Numbered from the stretch's first letter, positions 52,440 through 62,057 are shown. The stretch: DNA of 64,000 bases from CAXXOK01 sp964640955 (GCA_964640955.1 CAZXJI010000006.1:1-64000); one strand, 5' to 3'. Numbers and translations: made by a program. Notes: generated by a model not told the origin, from the sequence alone.

Positions 52440-53063
52440 ATGCCAAAGACTGCTCTTTATAATATGGAAGGCGCGGCCATCGGCGAGGTGGAGCTCAGCG
52501 AGGAGATTTTCGCCGCTCCCGTGAACGTCGCCGCCATGCACCTGGTCGTGCGCTCCATTCTGGCCAACAAGCGTCAGGGCACCCAGAGCGCCCTCACCCG
52601 CGGCGAGGTTCGCGGCGGCGGCCGGAAAATCTACCGCCAGAAGGGCACCGGTAACGCGCGCCATCACGGCAACCGTGCGCCCCAGTTCAAACACGGCGGC
52701 GTGGTGTTCGCACCCAAGCCCCGCGATTACGTCGTCAAGGTCCCCCGCAAGGTGCGCCGCCTCGCTTTCAAGAGCGCGCTGACCAGCAAGCTCAACGACG
52801 GCGACATCATCGTGGTGGACGCCCTGACCCTCGCCGAACCCAAGACCAAGCTGATGGTCAAATTCCTCTCCAACTTCGACCTAGCCAACACCACGATGCT
52901 GGTGCTCCCCGGCCGGGACGAGACGGTGCTGCGCGCGGGGGGCAACATTCCCAAGCTGCAGACGTCCTACGTCAACACCATGAACGTCTACGACATTCTC
53001 AAGGCCGGCAAGATCATCCTCACGCAGGAGGCCCTCAAGGGCGTAGAGGAGGTTTACGCATGA
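52440..53063 (+). CDS. rplD: 50S ribosomal protein L4
   Basis: L4 (207 residues) lines the exit tunnel with its extended loop, seen as TRGEVRGGGRKIYRQKGTGNARHHG-type sequence, and in several bacteria represses its own operon. The 3' end overlaps rplW by ATGA. Confidence 0.97.
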   Translation: MPKTALYNMEGAAIGEVELSEEIFAAPVNVAAMHLVVRSILANKRQGTQSALTRGEVRGGGRKIYRQKGTGNARHHGNRAPQFKHGGVVFAPKPRDYVVKVPRKVRRLAFKSALTSKLNDGDIIVVDALTLAEPKTKLMVKFLSNFDLANTTMLVLPGRDETVLRAGGNIPKLQTSYVNTMNVYDILKAGKIILTQEALKGVEEVYA

Positions 53064-53359
53064 AAAACCCGCACGATGTGATTATTCGCCCGGTCCTGAC
53101 CGAGGAAGCCTACGAGGGTTTCGCCGACAAGCGCTACGTGTTCGTCGTCGACCCCAAAGCCAACAAGACCGAGATCAAGCTGGCGCTGGAAAGCGTTTTT
53201 AAGGGCATCAAGGTCGATAAGGTCAACACCGTTCGCACGCTGGGCAAGATCAAGACACAGGGCCGTACCTCCGGCCGCACCCCCGAGATCAAGAAGGCCT
53301 ACGTAACGCTCAAGGAGGACTCCAAGCCCATCGAGTTCTTCGAAGGCATGGCCGAATAA
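53060..53359 (+). CDS. rplW: 50S ribosomal protein L23
   Basis: L23 (99 residues) sits at the tunnel exit and contacts trigger factor and SRP. DVIIRPVLTEEAY and FVVDPKANKTEIKLALESVF are standard. The start overlaps rplD, so the two are translationally coupled; GAGGAGG lies inside the rplD end. Confidence 0.97.
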   Translation: MKNPHDVIIRPVLTEEAYEGFADKRYVFVVDPKANKTEIKLALESVFKGIKVDKVNTVRTLGKIKTQGRTSGRTPEIKKAYVTLKEDSKPIEFFEGMAE

Positions 53360-53381
53360 AGCATAGGGAGGACAAGATACC

Positions 53382-54212
<831 letters not shown>

Positions 54213-54244
54213 CCTAACGCAATCCAGGAAGGAGGAAACCACCC

Positions 54245-54523
54245 ATGAGCCGTTCCGTTAAAAAGGGTCCCTATGTGGAATCCGCGCTGATGAAGCGCGT
54301 TATGGACATGAACCACTCGGGCAAGAAGGCGGTCGTCAAGACCTGGTCTCGCGCCTCCACCATCTTCCCCGATTTCGTGGGCCACACCATCGCCGTGCAC
54401 GACGGCCGCAAGCACGTGCCGGTTTACATCACCGAGGATATGGTGGGGCACAAGCTGGGCGAATTCGCCCCCACCCGCACCTATCGCGGCCACGCGGGCG
54501 AAAAAGCCGCGGCGGCCAAGTAA
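54245..54523 (+). CDS. rpsS: 30S ribosomal protein S19
   Basis: S19 (92 residues) forms the head complex with S13. SRSVKKGPYVESALMKRV, the KTWSRASTIFPDFVGHTIAVHDGRKHVPV block and KLGEFAPTRTYRGH are canonical. AAGGAGG is 8 bases before the ATG. Confidence 0.98.
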   Translation: MSRSVKKGPYVESALMKRVMDMNHSGKKAVVKTWSRASTIFPDFVGHTIAVHDGRKHVPVYITEDMVGHKLGEFAPTRTYRGHAGEKAAAAK

Positions 54524-54546
54524 GCGGAAGGAGTTGAGTTAAACAC

Positions 54547-54930
54547 ATGGCAACCAATACCCAGAAAAAGGCGCAGGCCCATATGGCGGCCCGTGACACT
54601 CGTCCGTCCGCCCACGCCAAGTACGTGCGCATCTCTTCCCGCAAGGTTCAGATCGTGGTCGACCTGATCCGCGGCAAGTCTGTGGACGACGCGGTGGCGA
54701 TCCTGCAGTTCACCCCCAAGGCGGGCGCGCCCGTAGTGCTCAAAGTGCTCAACAGCGCCATCGCCAACGCGGTCAACAACAGCGAGCTGGATCGCAAGTC
54801 CCTCTACGTTGCGGAAGTTTACGCCAACCCCGGCCCCACGCTCAAGCGCTTCGTTGCCCGGTCGCGCGGCAGCGCGTCTCCGATGTTAAAGCGCACCAGC
54901 CACATCAGCGTGGTGCTGGACCAGAAGTAA
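54547..54930 (+). CDS. rplV: 50S ribosomal protein L22
   Basis: L22 (127 residues) has the globular domain and the hairpin loop that narrows the exit tunnel; the loop tip (ARSRGSASPMLKRTSH) is where macrolide-resistance changes occur in other species. A short basic N-terminal extension (TNTQKKAQAHMAARDTRPS) makes it longer than E. coli L22 (110). Confidence 0.97.
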   Translation: MATNTQKKAQAHMAARDTRPSAHAKYVRISSRKVQIVVDLIRGKSVDDAVAILQFTPKAGAPVVLKVLNSAIANAVNNSELDRKSLYVAEVYANPGPTLKRFVARSRGSASPMLKRTSHISVVLDQK

Positions 54931-54947
54931 GGTAGGGAGGTACCGTA

Positions 54948-55622
54948 ATGGGTCAGAAAGTCAATCCCCATGGTGCTCGCGTTGGCGTCATCTACAACTG
55001 GAGCACCCGCTGGTATGCCGGCAAGAAGGATTTTGCGAACAACCTCATCGAGGACTTCAAGCTTCGCAAGATGCTCAAAGAAAAATACTACGCCACCGGT
55101 ATCAGCCACATTGATATCGAGCGCAGCGCCAACCGCGTGACCATCAACATTTTCACCGCCAAGCCCGGCATGATCATCGGCCGCGGCGGCGCGGGCATCG
55201 AAGCCCTCAAGCGGGACATCGACGCCTTCCTGGGGCATCCCGCCAATATCAACATCATGGAGATCAAGGTGCCCGATACCAACGCGCAGCTGGTGGCCGA
55301 GAACATCGCCCAGCAGCTGGAGAAGCGCATCAGCTTCCGCCGCGCCATGAAGCAGAGCATGCAGCGCGCCATGAAAGCCGGCGCCAAGGGCATGAAGTGC
55401 AGCGTCGGCGGCCGCCTGGGCGGCGCGGACATCGCGCGCAGCGAGCACTACCACCAGGGCTCCATTCCCCTGCAGACGCTCCGCGCCGATATCGACTACG
55501 GTTTCGCGGAAGCCAAAACCACGTACGGCCGTCTGGGCGTCAAGGTTTGGGTGTACAAAGGCCAGCGCCTGCCCAAGCCCAAGAAACCCCAGGCTGCGGC
55601 CGCCGTCGAAGGAGGCAAGTAA
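54948..55622 (+). CDS. rpsC: 30S ribosomal protein S3
   Basis: S3 (224 residues) is at the mRNA entry site. The N-terminal KH domain carries IIGRGGAGIEALKRDI, followed by the C-terminal domain with GRLGGADIARSEHY and PLQTLRADIDYGFAEA. The last 15 residues are Ala/Lys-rich. Confidence 0.98.
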   Translation: MGQKVNPHGARVGVIYNWSTRWYAGKKDFANNLIEDFKLRKMLKEKYYATGISHIDIERSANRVTINIFTAKPGMIIGRGGAGIEALKRDIDAFLGHPANINIMEIKVPDTNAQLVAENIAQQLEKRISFRRAMKQSMQRAMKAGAKGMKCSVGGRLGGADIARSEHYHQGSIPLQTLRADIDYGFAEAKTTYGRLGVKVWVYKGQRLPKPKKPQAAAAVEGGK

Positions 55623-55625
55623 GCT

Positions 55626-56063
55626 ATGTTGATGCCCAAGAGAGTCAAGCATCGCCGCGTTTTCCGCGGTCGCATGAAGGGTACGGCCCACCGCGGCAAC
55701 TTCGTTGCCTACGGCGAGTACGGCCTGGTCGCCCTCGAGCCCAGCTGGATCACCAGCCAGCAGATCGAGGCCGCCCGTATCGCCCTGACCCGCTACACCA
55801 AGCGCGGCGGTCAGGTTTGGATCAAGATTTTCCCTGACAAGCCCGTAACCGAGAAGCCCGCCGAGACCCGCATGGGTTCCGGCAAAGGCTCCCCCGAGTA
55901 CTGGGTCGCCGTCGTCAAGCCCGGCCGCGTGCTGTTCGAAGTCGCGGGCGTGGGCGACGATATGGCGCTGGAAGCCCTCCGCCTGGCCGGCCACAAGCTG
56001 CCGATCAAGACGAAGATCGTCAAGCGCCAGGACAACATCGAAGCGGGTGGTGAAGCCAAATGA
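55626..56063 (+). CDS. rplP: 50S ribosomal protein L16
   Basis: L16 (145 residues) organises the A-site region. MLMPKRVKHRRVFRGRMKG at the start and RYTKRGGQVWIKIFPDKPVTEKPAETRMGSGKG-type core are standard. The start ATG at 55626 keeps the conserved MLMP; the RBS is inside the end of rpsC. Confidence 0.97.
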   Translation: MLMPKRVKHRRVFRGRMKGTAHRGNFVAYGEYGLVALEPSWITSQQIEAARIALTRYTKRGGQVWIKIFPDKPVTEKPAETRMGSGKGSPEYWVAVVKPGRVLFEVAGVGDDMALEALRLAGHKLPIKTKIVKRQDNIEAGGEAK

Positions 56064-56260
56064 AGGCAAACGAGCTTCTCTCGTTGAACAAGACCGAGCT
56101 GGAAGGCAAGGTTAAGGACCTGAAGGAAGAGCTGTTCAACCTTCGTTTTCAGCTCGCGACCGGACAACTGCAAAACACGATGGTCATCAAGGGCGTGCGC
56201 CACGATATCGCCCGCTGCATGACCGCCCTTCGCCAGCTGGAACAGAAAGACGCCCGGTAA
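56060..56260 (+). CDS. rpmC: 50S ribosomal protein L29
   Basis: L29 (66 residues) is a two-helix protein near the exit site: ELLSLNKTELEGKVKDLKEELFNLRFQLATGQL. The start overlaps the rplP stop (ATGA), giving coupled translation. Confidence 0.97.
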   Translation: MKANELLSLNKTELEGKVKDLKEELFNLRFQLATGQLQNTMVIKGVRHDIARCMTALRQLEQKDAR

Positions 56261-56296
56261 CGGGCCTGATTTACGATGAAGGAGGCAGCCGCTTCA

Positions 56297-56557
56297 ATGT
56301 CTGAACAAAGAGGACTTCGCAAGACCCGCGTCGGCAAGGTCGTAAGCGACAAGATGGATAAAACCGTCGTCGTGGAGATCCAGGAACGCGTGCGTCATCC
56401 GCTTTACGGCAAGATTATGAACCAGACCAGCAAGCTCAAGGCCCACGACGAGAACAACGAGTGCGGCATCGGCGACACGGTGCGCGTCATGGAGACCCGT
56501 CCGCTGAGCAAGAGCAAGCGCTGGCGCCTGGTGGAGATCATCGAGAAAGCCAAGTAA
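56297..56557 (+). CDS. rpsQ: 30S ribosomal protein S17
   Basis: S17 (86 residues) is a primary 16S-binding OB-fold protein: RKTRVGKVVSDKMDKTVVVEIQ and RHPLYGKIMNQTSKLKAHDE. The ATG at 56297 is chosen because an earlier in-frame ATG at 56276 overlaps the GGAGG. A long structured gap to rplN follows. Confidence 0.96.
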   Translation: MSEQRGLRKTRVGKVVSDKMDKTVVVEIQERVRHPLYGKIMNQTSKLKAHDENNECGIGDTVRVMETRPLSKSKRWRLVEIIEKAK

Positions 56558-56707
56558 CGCGGCATACGATGGTCGTTTGCGCAAAGGCGGCCCTAAAGGC
56601 CGCCGCCCACTGCCCTCGTCGGCAACCTACCGCCGCCGATGGGCGCTCCGAAAACATTCGCGGCCGGCCCTACCGGGCCTGCCGACCCCAACAAGGAGGA
56701 AAACCGT
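56558..56707 (+). other. Structured 150-nt spacer between rpsQ and rplN
   Basis: This is the only long gap inside the cluster and falls at the classic S10/spc operon boundary. It contains the hairpin GGCGGCC-CTAAA-GGCCGCC (56586-56604) and a second GGCCC/GGGCC hairpin shortly before the rplN RBS. Neither has a T tract and no promoter was seen. RNA processing or translational control of the spc half is possible. Confidence 0.45.
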
Positions 56708-57076
56708 ATGATCCAGCCGCAAACGCGACTTAAGGTGGCCGATAATTCCGGCGCCAAGGAAATCATGTGCATCCGCGTGCTCGGCGGTTCCTTCCGCCGC
56801 GACGGCTCCATCGGCGACGTGATCGTAGCCAGCGTGAAAAGCGCCAACCCCGGCGGTGCCGTGAAGAAGGGCGACGTGGTGAAGGCCGTCATCGTGCGCA
56901 TGCGCAAGCAGAAGCGCCGTCCCGACGGAAGCTACATCCGCTTCGACGACAACGCCGCCGTACTGATCGGCGAGGACAAGATGCCCAAGGGCACCCGTAT
57001 CTTCGGACCCGTGGCCCGCGAACTGCGCGAAAAGGCGTTCATGAAGATCGTCTCCCTCGCGCCCGAAGTGCTGTAA
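56708..57076 (+). CDS. rplN: 50S ribosomal protein L14
   Basis: L14 (122 residues, the usual length) forms intersubunit bridges. MIQPQTRLKVADNSGAKEIMCIRVLGG and the C-terminal REKAFMKIVSLAPEVL are canonical. CAAGGAGG sets the ATG at 56708; the frame is open further upstream but without a site. Confidence 0.97.
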   Translation: MIQPQTRLKVADNSGAKEIMCIRVLGGSFRRDGSIGDVIVASVKSANPGGAVKKGDVVKAVIVRMRKQKRRPDGSYIRFDDNAAVLIGEDKMPKGTRIFGPVARELREKAFMKIVSLAPEVL

Positions 57077-57091
57077 GGGAGGATGCGACGA

Positions 57092-57445
57092 ATGATTGCG
57101 AAGGTTCACGTCAAGAAAAACGATCAGGTTGTTGTCATCGCCGGTCCCGACAACATCAAGGGCAAGCAGGGCAAGGTGCTTAACGTTTTCCCCAAAACCG
57201 GCAAGGTGATGGTGGAAGGCGTTGCCTACGTCAGCAAGCACCAGAAATCCCGCCGGCAGGACATGCCCGGCGGCATCTACCAGAAGGAGCGCGCGCTGGA
57301 CGTGTCCAACGTGATGCTCATCTGCCCCAAATGCGGCAAGGCGACCCGCACCGGCCACAAGCACATCGAAGTCGAAAACGACAAGGGTGGCAAGGATACG
57401 AAAAACGTCCGCGTCTGCAAACGCTGCGGCGCGGAGATTGAGTGA
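57092..57445 (+). CDS. rplX: 50S ribosomal protein L24 with zinc-ribbon motif
   Basis: L24 (117 residues) starts 50S assembly. The KOW motif (VVVIAGPDNIKGKQGKVL) is followed by a C-terminal pair C78PKC81 and C109KRC112, a zinc-binding form seen in some bacterial L24 proteins. The ATG at 57092 is 9 bases after GGGAGG; an ATG 9 bases earlier overlaps the site region. Confidence 0.96.
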   Translation: MIAKVHVKKNDQVVVIAGPDNIKGKQGKVLNVFPKTGKVMVEGVAYVSKHQKSRRQDMPGGIYQKERALDVSNVMLICPKCGKATRTGHKHIEVENDKGGKDTKNVRVCKRCGAEIE

Positions 57446-57459
57446 GGAGGTACGGCGAG

Positions 57460-58002
57460 ATGGCGACCCGCATTAAGGAAAAATACCACAACGAAGCCGT
57501 GCCTGCCCTAAAGCAGAAATTCGGCTACACCAACGACATGGAGATCCCCAAGCTTCATAAAGTGGTCATCAACATGGGCCTGGGCGACTGCAAGGACAAC
57601 CCCAAGAGCCTGGAGCTGGCCGTTTCGGAACTGACGATGATCAGCGGCCAGAAGCCCCTGATCACCAAGGCGCGCAAGTCCATCGCCAACTTTAAGGTGC
57701 GCGAGGGCATGAGCGTGGGCGCGAAGGTCACCCTTCGCGGAACGCGCATGGAGGAGTTTGTGGACAAGCTCTTCAACATCGCGCTTCCCCGCGTGCGCGA
57801 CTTCCGCGGCGTGAGCAACAAGGCATTCGACGGGCGCGGCAACTACGCCCTGGGCCTGCGCGACCAGTTGATTTTCCCCGAGGTCGATTACGACAAGGTG
57901 GAAAAGGTGCGCGGCATGGAAGTTATTTTCGTCACTTCGGCCAAGACCGACGAGGAATGCAAGGAACTGCTCCGCCTCCTCGGCATGCCGTACGCTCTGT
58001 AA
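57460..58002 (+). CDS. rplE: 50S ribosomal protein L5
   Basis: L5 (180 residues) binds 5S rRNA in the central protuberance. KLHKVVINMGLGD, GQKPLITKARKSIANFKVREG and FPEVDYDKVEKVRGMEVIFVTSAKTDEE are typical. The ATG at 57460 follows GAGGAGG. Confidence 0.97.
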   Translation: MATRIKEKYHNEAVPALKQKFGYTNDMEIPKLHKVVINMGLGDCKDNPKSLELAVSELTMISGQKPLITKARKSIANFKVREGMSVGAKVTLRGTRMEEFVDKLFNIALPRVRDFRGVSNKAFDGRGNYALGLRDQLIFPEVDYDKVEKVRGMEVIFVTSAKTDEECKELLRLLGMPYAL

Positions 58003-58022
58003 GCGGGAAGGGAGAAAAAACC

Positions 58023-58208
58023 GTGGCTAAAACAAGCATGAAGATCAAACAGACCAGGCCCCCCAAGTTCTCCACTCGGGCTTACACGCGCTGCCGCCTG
58101 TGCGGGCGTCCGCACTCGGTGCTGCGCAAGTACGGCATTTGCCGCATCTGCTTCAGAGAGCTGGCTTACAAGGGCCAGATCCCCGGCGTCCGCAAGGCCA
58201 GTTGGTAA
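58023..58208 (+). CDS. rpsZ: 30S ribosomal protein S14 type Z
   Basis: This 61-residue S14 is the zinc-containing form: C24xxC27 and C40xxC43 bracket GRPHSVLRKYGI. The start is GTG (MAKTSMKIKQ), a few bases after GGGAG. Zinc-free S14 paralogues take over under zinc starvation in other Firmicutes; none is in the window. Confidence 0.97.
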   Translation: MAKTSMKIKQTRPPKFSTRAYTRCRLCGRPHSVLRKYGICRICFRELAYKGQIPGVRKASW

Positions 58209-58236
58209 GCGGGAAAGAACGGAAGGAGGTTCCATC

Positions 58237-58635
58237 ATGGTCATGAACGATCCCATCGCCGATATGCTGACCCGCATCCGCAACGCCCAAGTGGCCAAGC
58301 ACGATACGGTCGTCCTTCCCGCGAGCAACGCGAAGAAGGCCATCGCCAAGATCCTGCTGGCCGAAGGCTATGTGAAGAACGTCGATTTCATCAACGACGG
58401 GCCGCAGGGGAGCATCAAGATCACCCTTAAGTACGTCGGCGGCAAACAGCCCGTTATCGCGGGCCTCAAGAAGATTTCCAAGCCCGGCCTGCGCGTTTAC
58501 GCCAAGGGCGGGGAACTGCCCAAGGTGCTGGGCGGCCTGGGCATCGCCATCATCTCGACCAGCAAAGGCGTGATGACGGACAGGGACGCCCGCAAGCAAA
58601 TGATCGGCGGCGAAGTGCTCGCCTACATCTGGTAA
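58237..58635 (+). CDS. rpsH: 30S ribosomal protein S8
   Basis: S8 (132 residues) binds the 16S central domain and in E. coli represses the spc operon. NDPIADMLTRIRNA and the C-terminal GIAIISTSKGVMTDRDARKQMIGGEVLAYIW are conserved. ATG 58237 or the in-frame ATG two codons later could be the start; GGAGG is better spaced for the first. Confidence 0.97.
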   Translation: MVMNDPIADMLTRIRNAQVAKHDTVVLPASNAKKAIAKILLAEGYVKNVDFINDGPQGSIKITLKYVGGKQPVIAGLKKISKPGLRVYAKGGELPKVLGGLGIAIISTSKGVMTDRDARKQMIGGEVLAYIW

Positions 58636-58661
58636 CCGACACGCAATGGAGGTGTAAGACA

Positions 58662-59204
58662 ATGTCTCGAATCGGAAAACTTCCGATCACGGTGCCTGCC
58701 GGCGTGACGGTTCAGGTGGATGAGAACAACACCGTAACGGTGAAAGGCCCCAAGGGTACGCTCACCCAGACGGTGAACCCCGATATCACGCTGAAACAGG
58801 AAAACGGCGTGCTGACGCTTACGCGTCCGTCCGACGCCAAGCCCCACAAGGCCATGCACGGCCTGTACCGCAGCCTCGTGCACAACATGGTCGTGGGTGT
58901 GACCGACGGCTTCACCAAGACCCTCGAGCTGGTGGGCACGGGCTACCGCGCTCAGGCCGAGGGCGGTAAGAAGCTCAACATCTCGATCGGCTTTTCGCAC
59001 CCGGTGGTGCTGGACGCCCCCGAGAACATCCAGTTCGAAACGCCCAACCAGACCACCATCGTGGTCAAGGGCATCAGCAAGCAGCAGGTTGGCAACCTTG
59101 CCGCCGATATCCGCGCCATCCGCAAACCCGAGCCCTATCTGGGCAAGGGCATCAAGTATGCGGGCGAGCATATCCGCCGCAAGGAAGGCAAGGCCGGCAA
59201 GTAA
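58662..59204 (+). CDS. rplF: 50S ribosomal protein L6
   Basis: L6 (180 residues) has two duplicated domains: SRIGKLPITVPAGVTV and the C-terminal PEPYLGKGIKYAGEHIRRKEGKAGK. It sits near the sarcin-ricin loop and factor-binding site. GGAGG precedes the ATG. Confidence 0.98.
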   Translation: MSRIGKLPITVPAGVTVQVDENNTVTVKGPKGTLTQTVNPDITLKQENGVLTLTRPSDAKPHKAMHGLYRSLVHNMVVGVTDGFTKTLELVGTGYRAQAEGGKKLNISIGFSHPVVLDAPENIQFETPNQTTIVVKGISKQQVGNLAADIRAIRKPEPYLGKGIKYAGEHIRRKEGKAGK

Positions 59205-59225
59205 TTGAAAGGGGAGTGAACGCAC

Positions 59226-59594
59226 ATGTATAAAATGCGTGATCGTAACGCGGACCGCGTGGCGCGCCATGCGCGCGTGCGCAAAAGAATCAGCGGCACC
59301 CCGGACATGCCGCGTCTTTGCGTTTACCGGAGCCTGAAGAACATCTATGCGCAGGTGATCGACGACACCAAGGGCGTGACCCTCGCCGCCGCCTCCACCC
59401 AGGAGAAAGCGGTCATCGAGCAGCTCGGCGACGTCGATAAGAAGGGCGCCGCCAAGATCGTCGGCAAACTGATCGCCGAGCGTGCGACGGAAGCGGGCAT
59501 CAAGCAGGTGGTTTTCGACCGCGGCGGGTACGTATACACCGGCCGCGTGGCGGAACTGGCCACCGGCGCCCGCGAAGCCGGACTTGAATTCTAA
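59226..59594 (+). CDS. rplR: 50S ribosomal protein L18
   Basis: L18 (122 residues) binds 5S rRNA: RVRKRISGTPDMPRLCVYRSLKNIYAQVIDD and FDRGGYVYTGRVAELATGAREAGLEF. The N terminus is basic. AAAGGGGAG precedes the ATG. Confidence 0.97.
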   Translation: MYKMRDRNADRVARHARVRKRISGTPDMPRLCVYRSLKNIYAQVIDDTKGVTLAAASTQEKAVIEQLGDVDKKGAAKIVGKLIAERATEAGIKQVVFDRGGYVYTGRVAELATGAREAGLEF

Positions 59595-59609
59595 AAGGAG
59601 GACGAACGC

Positions 59610-60107
59610 ATGCAACGCATGGAACAGGTCAGCGAATTCAAAGAGAAGCTCGTCGCCATCAACCGCGTTACCAAGGTTGTTAAGGGCGGCCGCAACTTCC
59701 GCTTCGCTGCGCTGGTCGTCGTAGGCGATGAGAAGGGCCGCGTAGGCGCCGGCATCGGCAAGGCCGCGGAGATCTCCGAGGCCATCCGCAAGGGCGTGGA
59801 AACCGCGAAGAAGCACCTGGTAACCGTGCCGATCGTGGGCACCACCATTCCGCACGAGGCGATCGGCTATTTCGGCACCGGCAAAGTGATGCTCATGCCG
59901 GCCCCGGAAGGCACCGGCGTTATCGCCGGCGGCGCCGCCCGCGCGGTGCTGGAGCTGGCGGGCGTCAAGGATATCCGTACCAAGAGCTACGGCACCAGCA
60001 ACCGCATCAACACGGTCAAGGCGACGCTGGAGGGACTCAAGCTCCTCCGTTCGGCCGAACAGGTCGCCAAGCTTCGCGGCAAGACCGTCGAAGAGATTCT
60101 GGGCTAA
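59610..60107 (+). CDS. rpsE: 30S ribosomal protein S5
   Basis: S5 (165 residues) helps keep decoding accurate. VSEFKEKLVAINRVTKVVKGGRNFRFAALVVVGD and the C-terminal TIPHEAIGYFGTGKVMLMPAPEGTGVIAGGAARAVLELAG region are standard. AAAAGGAGG is 8 bases upstream. Confidence 0.98.
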   Translation: MQRMEQVSEFKEKLVAINRVTKVVKGGRNFRFAALVVVGDEKGRVGAGIGKAAEISEAIRKGVETAKKHLVTVPIVGTTIPHEAIGYFGTGKVMLMPAPEGTGVIAGGAARAVLELAGVKDIRTKSYGTSNRINTVKATLEGLKLLRSAEQVAKLRGKTVEEILG

Positions 60108-60122
60108 GGAGGACGAGTGACG

Positions 60123-60305
60123 ATGAAACTGCAAATCACGCTCAAAAAGTCGCCGATCTCCAGCCTGAAGGTGCATCAGGACACCGTAGCCGCCCTGGGC
60201 CTGCACAAGGTGGGCCAGACGGTGGTCAAGGAAGATAATCCCTGCATCCGCGGGCAGATCTTCCGTGTCAGGCACATGATCGACGTTCAAGAGATCGACG
60301 ACTGA
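60123..60305 (+). CDS. rpmD: 50S ribosomal protein L30
   Basis: L30 (60 residues): MKLQITLKKSPISSLKVHQDT, HKVGQTVVKEDNPCIRGQI. ATG 60123 is preferred over GTG 60117 because AAGGAGG is then properly spaced and the length matches the family. Confidence 0.95.
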   Translation: MKLQITLKKSPISSLKVHQDTVAALGLHKVGQTVVKEDNPCIRGQIFRVRHMIDVQEIDD

Positions 60306-60319
60306 GGAGGAGATTGCCA

Positions 60320-60760
60320 ATGAAACTGCACGAGTTGCAACCCGCCGCAGGTTCCACCACCGCACCCAAGCGCCTCGGCAGAGGCATCGGGTCCGGGCTG
60401 GGCAAGACCTCCGGTAAGGGCCATAAAGGCGCCAAAGCCCGCTCCGGCGGCGGCAAGCGCCCCGGCTTCGAAGGCGGCCAGATGCCTCTGTACCGCCGCG
60501 TTCCCAAGCGGGGCTTCCATAACCCGTTCCGTATCGAATACGCCACCGTCAATGTTGGGCGACTCGAAATCTTCGAAGACGGCACTGTCGTGACGGCTGA
60601 AACGCTCAAGGAAGCCGGCTTGATCAAGAAGGTCATGGACGGCGTGAAGATCCTGGGCAACGGGGAGCTGACCAAGAAGCTGACCGTTCAGGCCGACAAG
60701 TTTACCGACAGTGCGAAAGAGAAGATCGAAGCCCTCGGCGGGAAAGCCGAGGTGAAGTAA
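60320..60760 (+). CDS. rplO: 50S ribosomal protein L15
   Basis: L15 (146 residues): MKLHELQPAAGSTTAPKRLGRGIGSGLGKTSGKGHKG, with the flexible Gly/Lys/Arg-rich N-terminal part, and a compact C-terminal domain. ATG 60320 is chosen for GAGGAGG spacing; a TTG two codons earlier is possible. It ends one base before secY. Confidence 0.96.
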   Translation: MKLHELQPAAGSTTAPKRLGRGIGSGLGKTSGKGHKGAKARSGGGKRPGFEGGQMPLYRRVPKRGFHNPFRIEYATVNVGRLEIFEDGTVVTAETLKEAGLIKKVMDGVKILGNGELTKKLTVQADKFTDSAKEKIEALGGKAEVK

Positions 60761-60761
60761 G

Positions 60762-62057
60762 ATGGCCAAGGGGAACAAAAACAATCCCTCCATCTGGGAG
60801 TCGCTTCAAAACGCCTGGAAGGTAGACGACATCCGTAAAAAGCTGATCTATACCTTCATGATGCTGCTTTTGTTCCGCCTGGTGGGCGTTATCCTCGCCC
60901 CGGGCGTGGATTACAGCCTCGTCCAGTCCAAGATGTCGACCAACGACCTGCCGCTGCTGGACCTGGTCAACATGATGACGGGCAACAACTTCCAGAACAT
61001 GACCATCATGGCGATGGGCATCACGCCCTACATCAACGCCAGCATCATCATGCAGCTGCTGACCATCGCGATTCCCGCGCTGGAGCGGATGCAGAAGAGC
61101 GGCCAGGAAGGCCAGAAGCGCATCGCGCAGATCACGCGTTACGTGACCGTCGGCCTGGCCCTGTTCCAGGCCATCGGCCTGGTGTCCAGCGTGGGCGTCA
61201 TCAAGTCCGGCTGGTATAACTACGTGCTGGTCGGCGTGAGCATGGCGGGCGGTTCCGCCCTGGCCATGTGGATCGGAGAGCGCATCACCGAGAACGGCAT
61301 CGGCAACGGCATCTCCCTGCTGATCACCGCCGGCATCGTGAGCAACCTCTTCAACGGCGTTGTAAGCCTGGCCGGCAAGGCGCTGGCCGCCGACAGCCTC
61401 ACCCCGTGGACGACGCTGTTCGCCGTGCTGCTGGTGTCCCTGGCGATGATCGCCGTGATCACCTGGGCGGACATGGGCGTTCGCCGCATCAACGTGCACT
61501 TCGCCAAGCGCGTGACCGGACGCAAGATGTACGGGGGCCAGAACTCCGTGATCCCGCTGAAGGTCATCGCGGTGGGCGTGCTGCCGCTGATCTTCGCCTA
61601 CTCCTTCATGACCTTCCCCAGCACCCTCATCCAGCTGACCGGCGGCACCAGCACGGGCTTCGGCCTGTGGTGGTCGCAGCACATGTACAGCACGTCGCCC
61701 TGGTATCAGCTGGTAACGGCGCTGATGATCTTCGGATTCACGTTCTTCTATACGTCCATTTCCTTCAACCCCGACGACATGGCCAAGAACATCCAGCAGC
61801 AGGGCGGCGCGATCCCCTCGGTGCGCCCCGGCAAGCCGACGGCCGATTACCTCAAGCGCATCAACGGCCGCCTTACGCTCTTCGCCGCCATCTTCCTGGC
61901 CCTGCTGGCCACGGTGCCCACGACGTTCGCGCGCAGCACTTCCCAGTCGCTGCCCTTCGGCGCCAGCAGCCTGCTGATCGCCGTCAGCGTCATCCTGGAA
62001 ACCAAGCGCCAGTTGGACGACCTGCTGATCAGCCGCAACTACGACAAGATCTCCTGA
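60762..62057 (+). CDS. secY: Preprotein translocase subunit SecY
   Basis: SecY is the pore of the Sec system. The 431 residues show ten membrane helices, the plug region, GITPYINASIIMQLL, the cytoplasmic loops with the conserved Arg in TKRVTGRKMYGGQNS-like sequence, and FYTSISFNPDDMAKNIQQQGGAIPSVRPGK. It immediately follows rplO, with the RBS in the L15 end. A hairpin (CGGCGG..CCGCCG, 62071-62107) without a T tract lies beyond it. Confidence 0.97.
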   Translation: MAKGNKNNPSIWESLQNAWKVDDIRKKLIYTFMMLLLFRLVGVILAPGVDYSLVQSKMSTNDLPLLDLVNMMTGNNFQNMTIMAMGITPYINASIIMQLLTIAIPALERMQKSGQEGQKRIAQITRYVTVGLALFQAIGLVSSVGVIKSGWYNYVLVGVSMAGGSALAMWIGERITENGIGNGISLLITAGIVSNLFNGVVSLAGKALAADSLTPWTTLFAVLLVSLAMIAVITWADMGVRRINVHFAKRVTGRKMYGGQNSVIPLKVIAVGVLPLIFAYSFMTFPSTLIQLTGGTSTGFGLWWSQHMYSTSPWYQLVTALMIFGFTFFYTSISFNPDDMAKNIQQQGGAIPSVRPGKPTADYLKRINGRLTLFAAIFLALLATVPTTFARSTSQSLPFGASSLLIAVSVILETKRQLDDLLISRNYDKIS

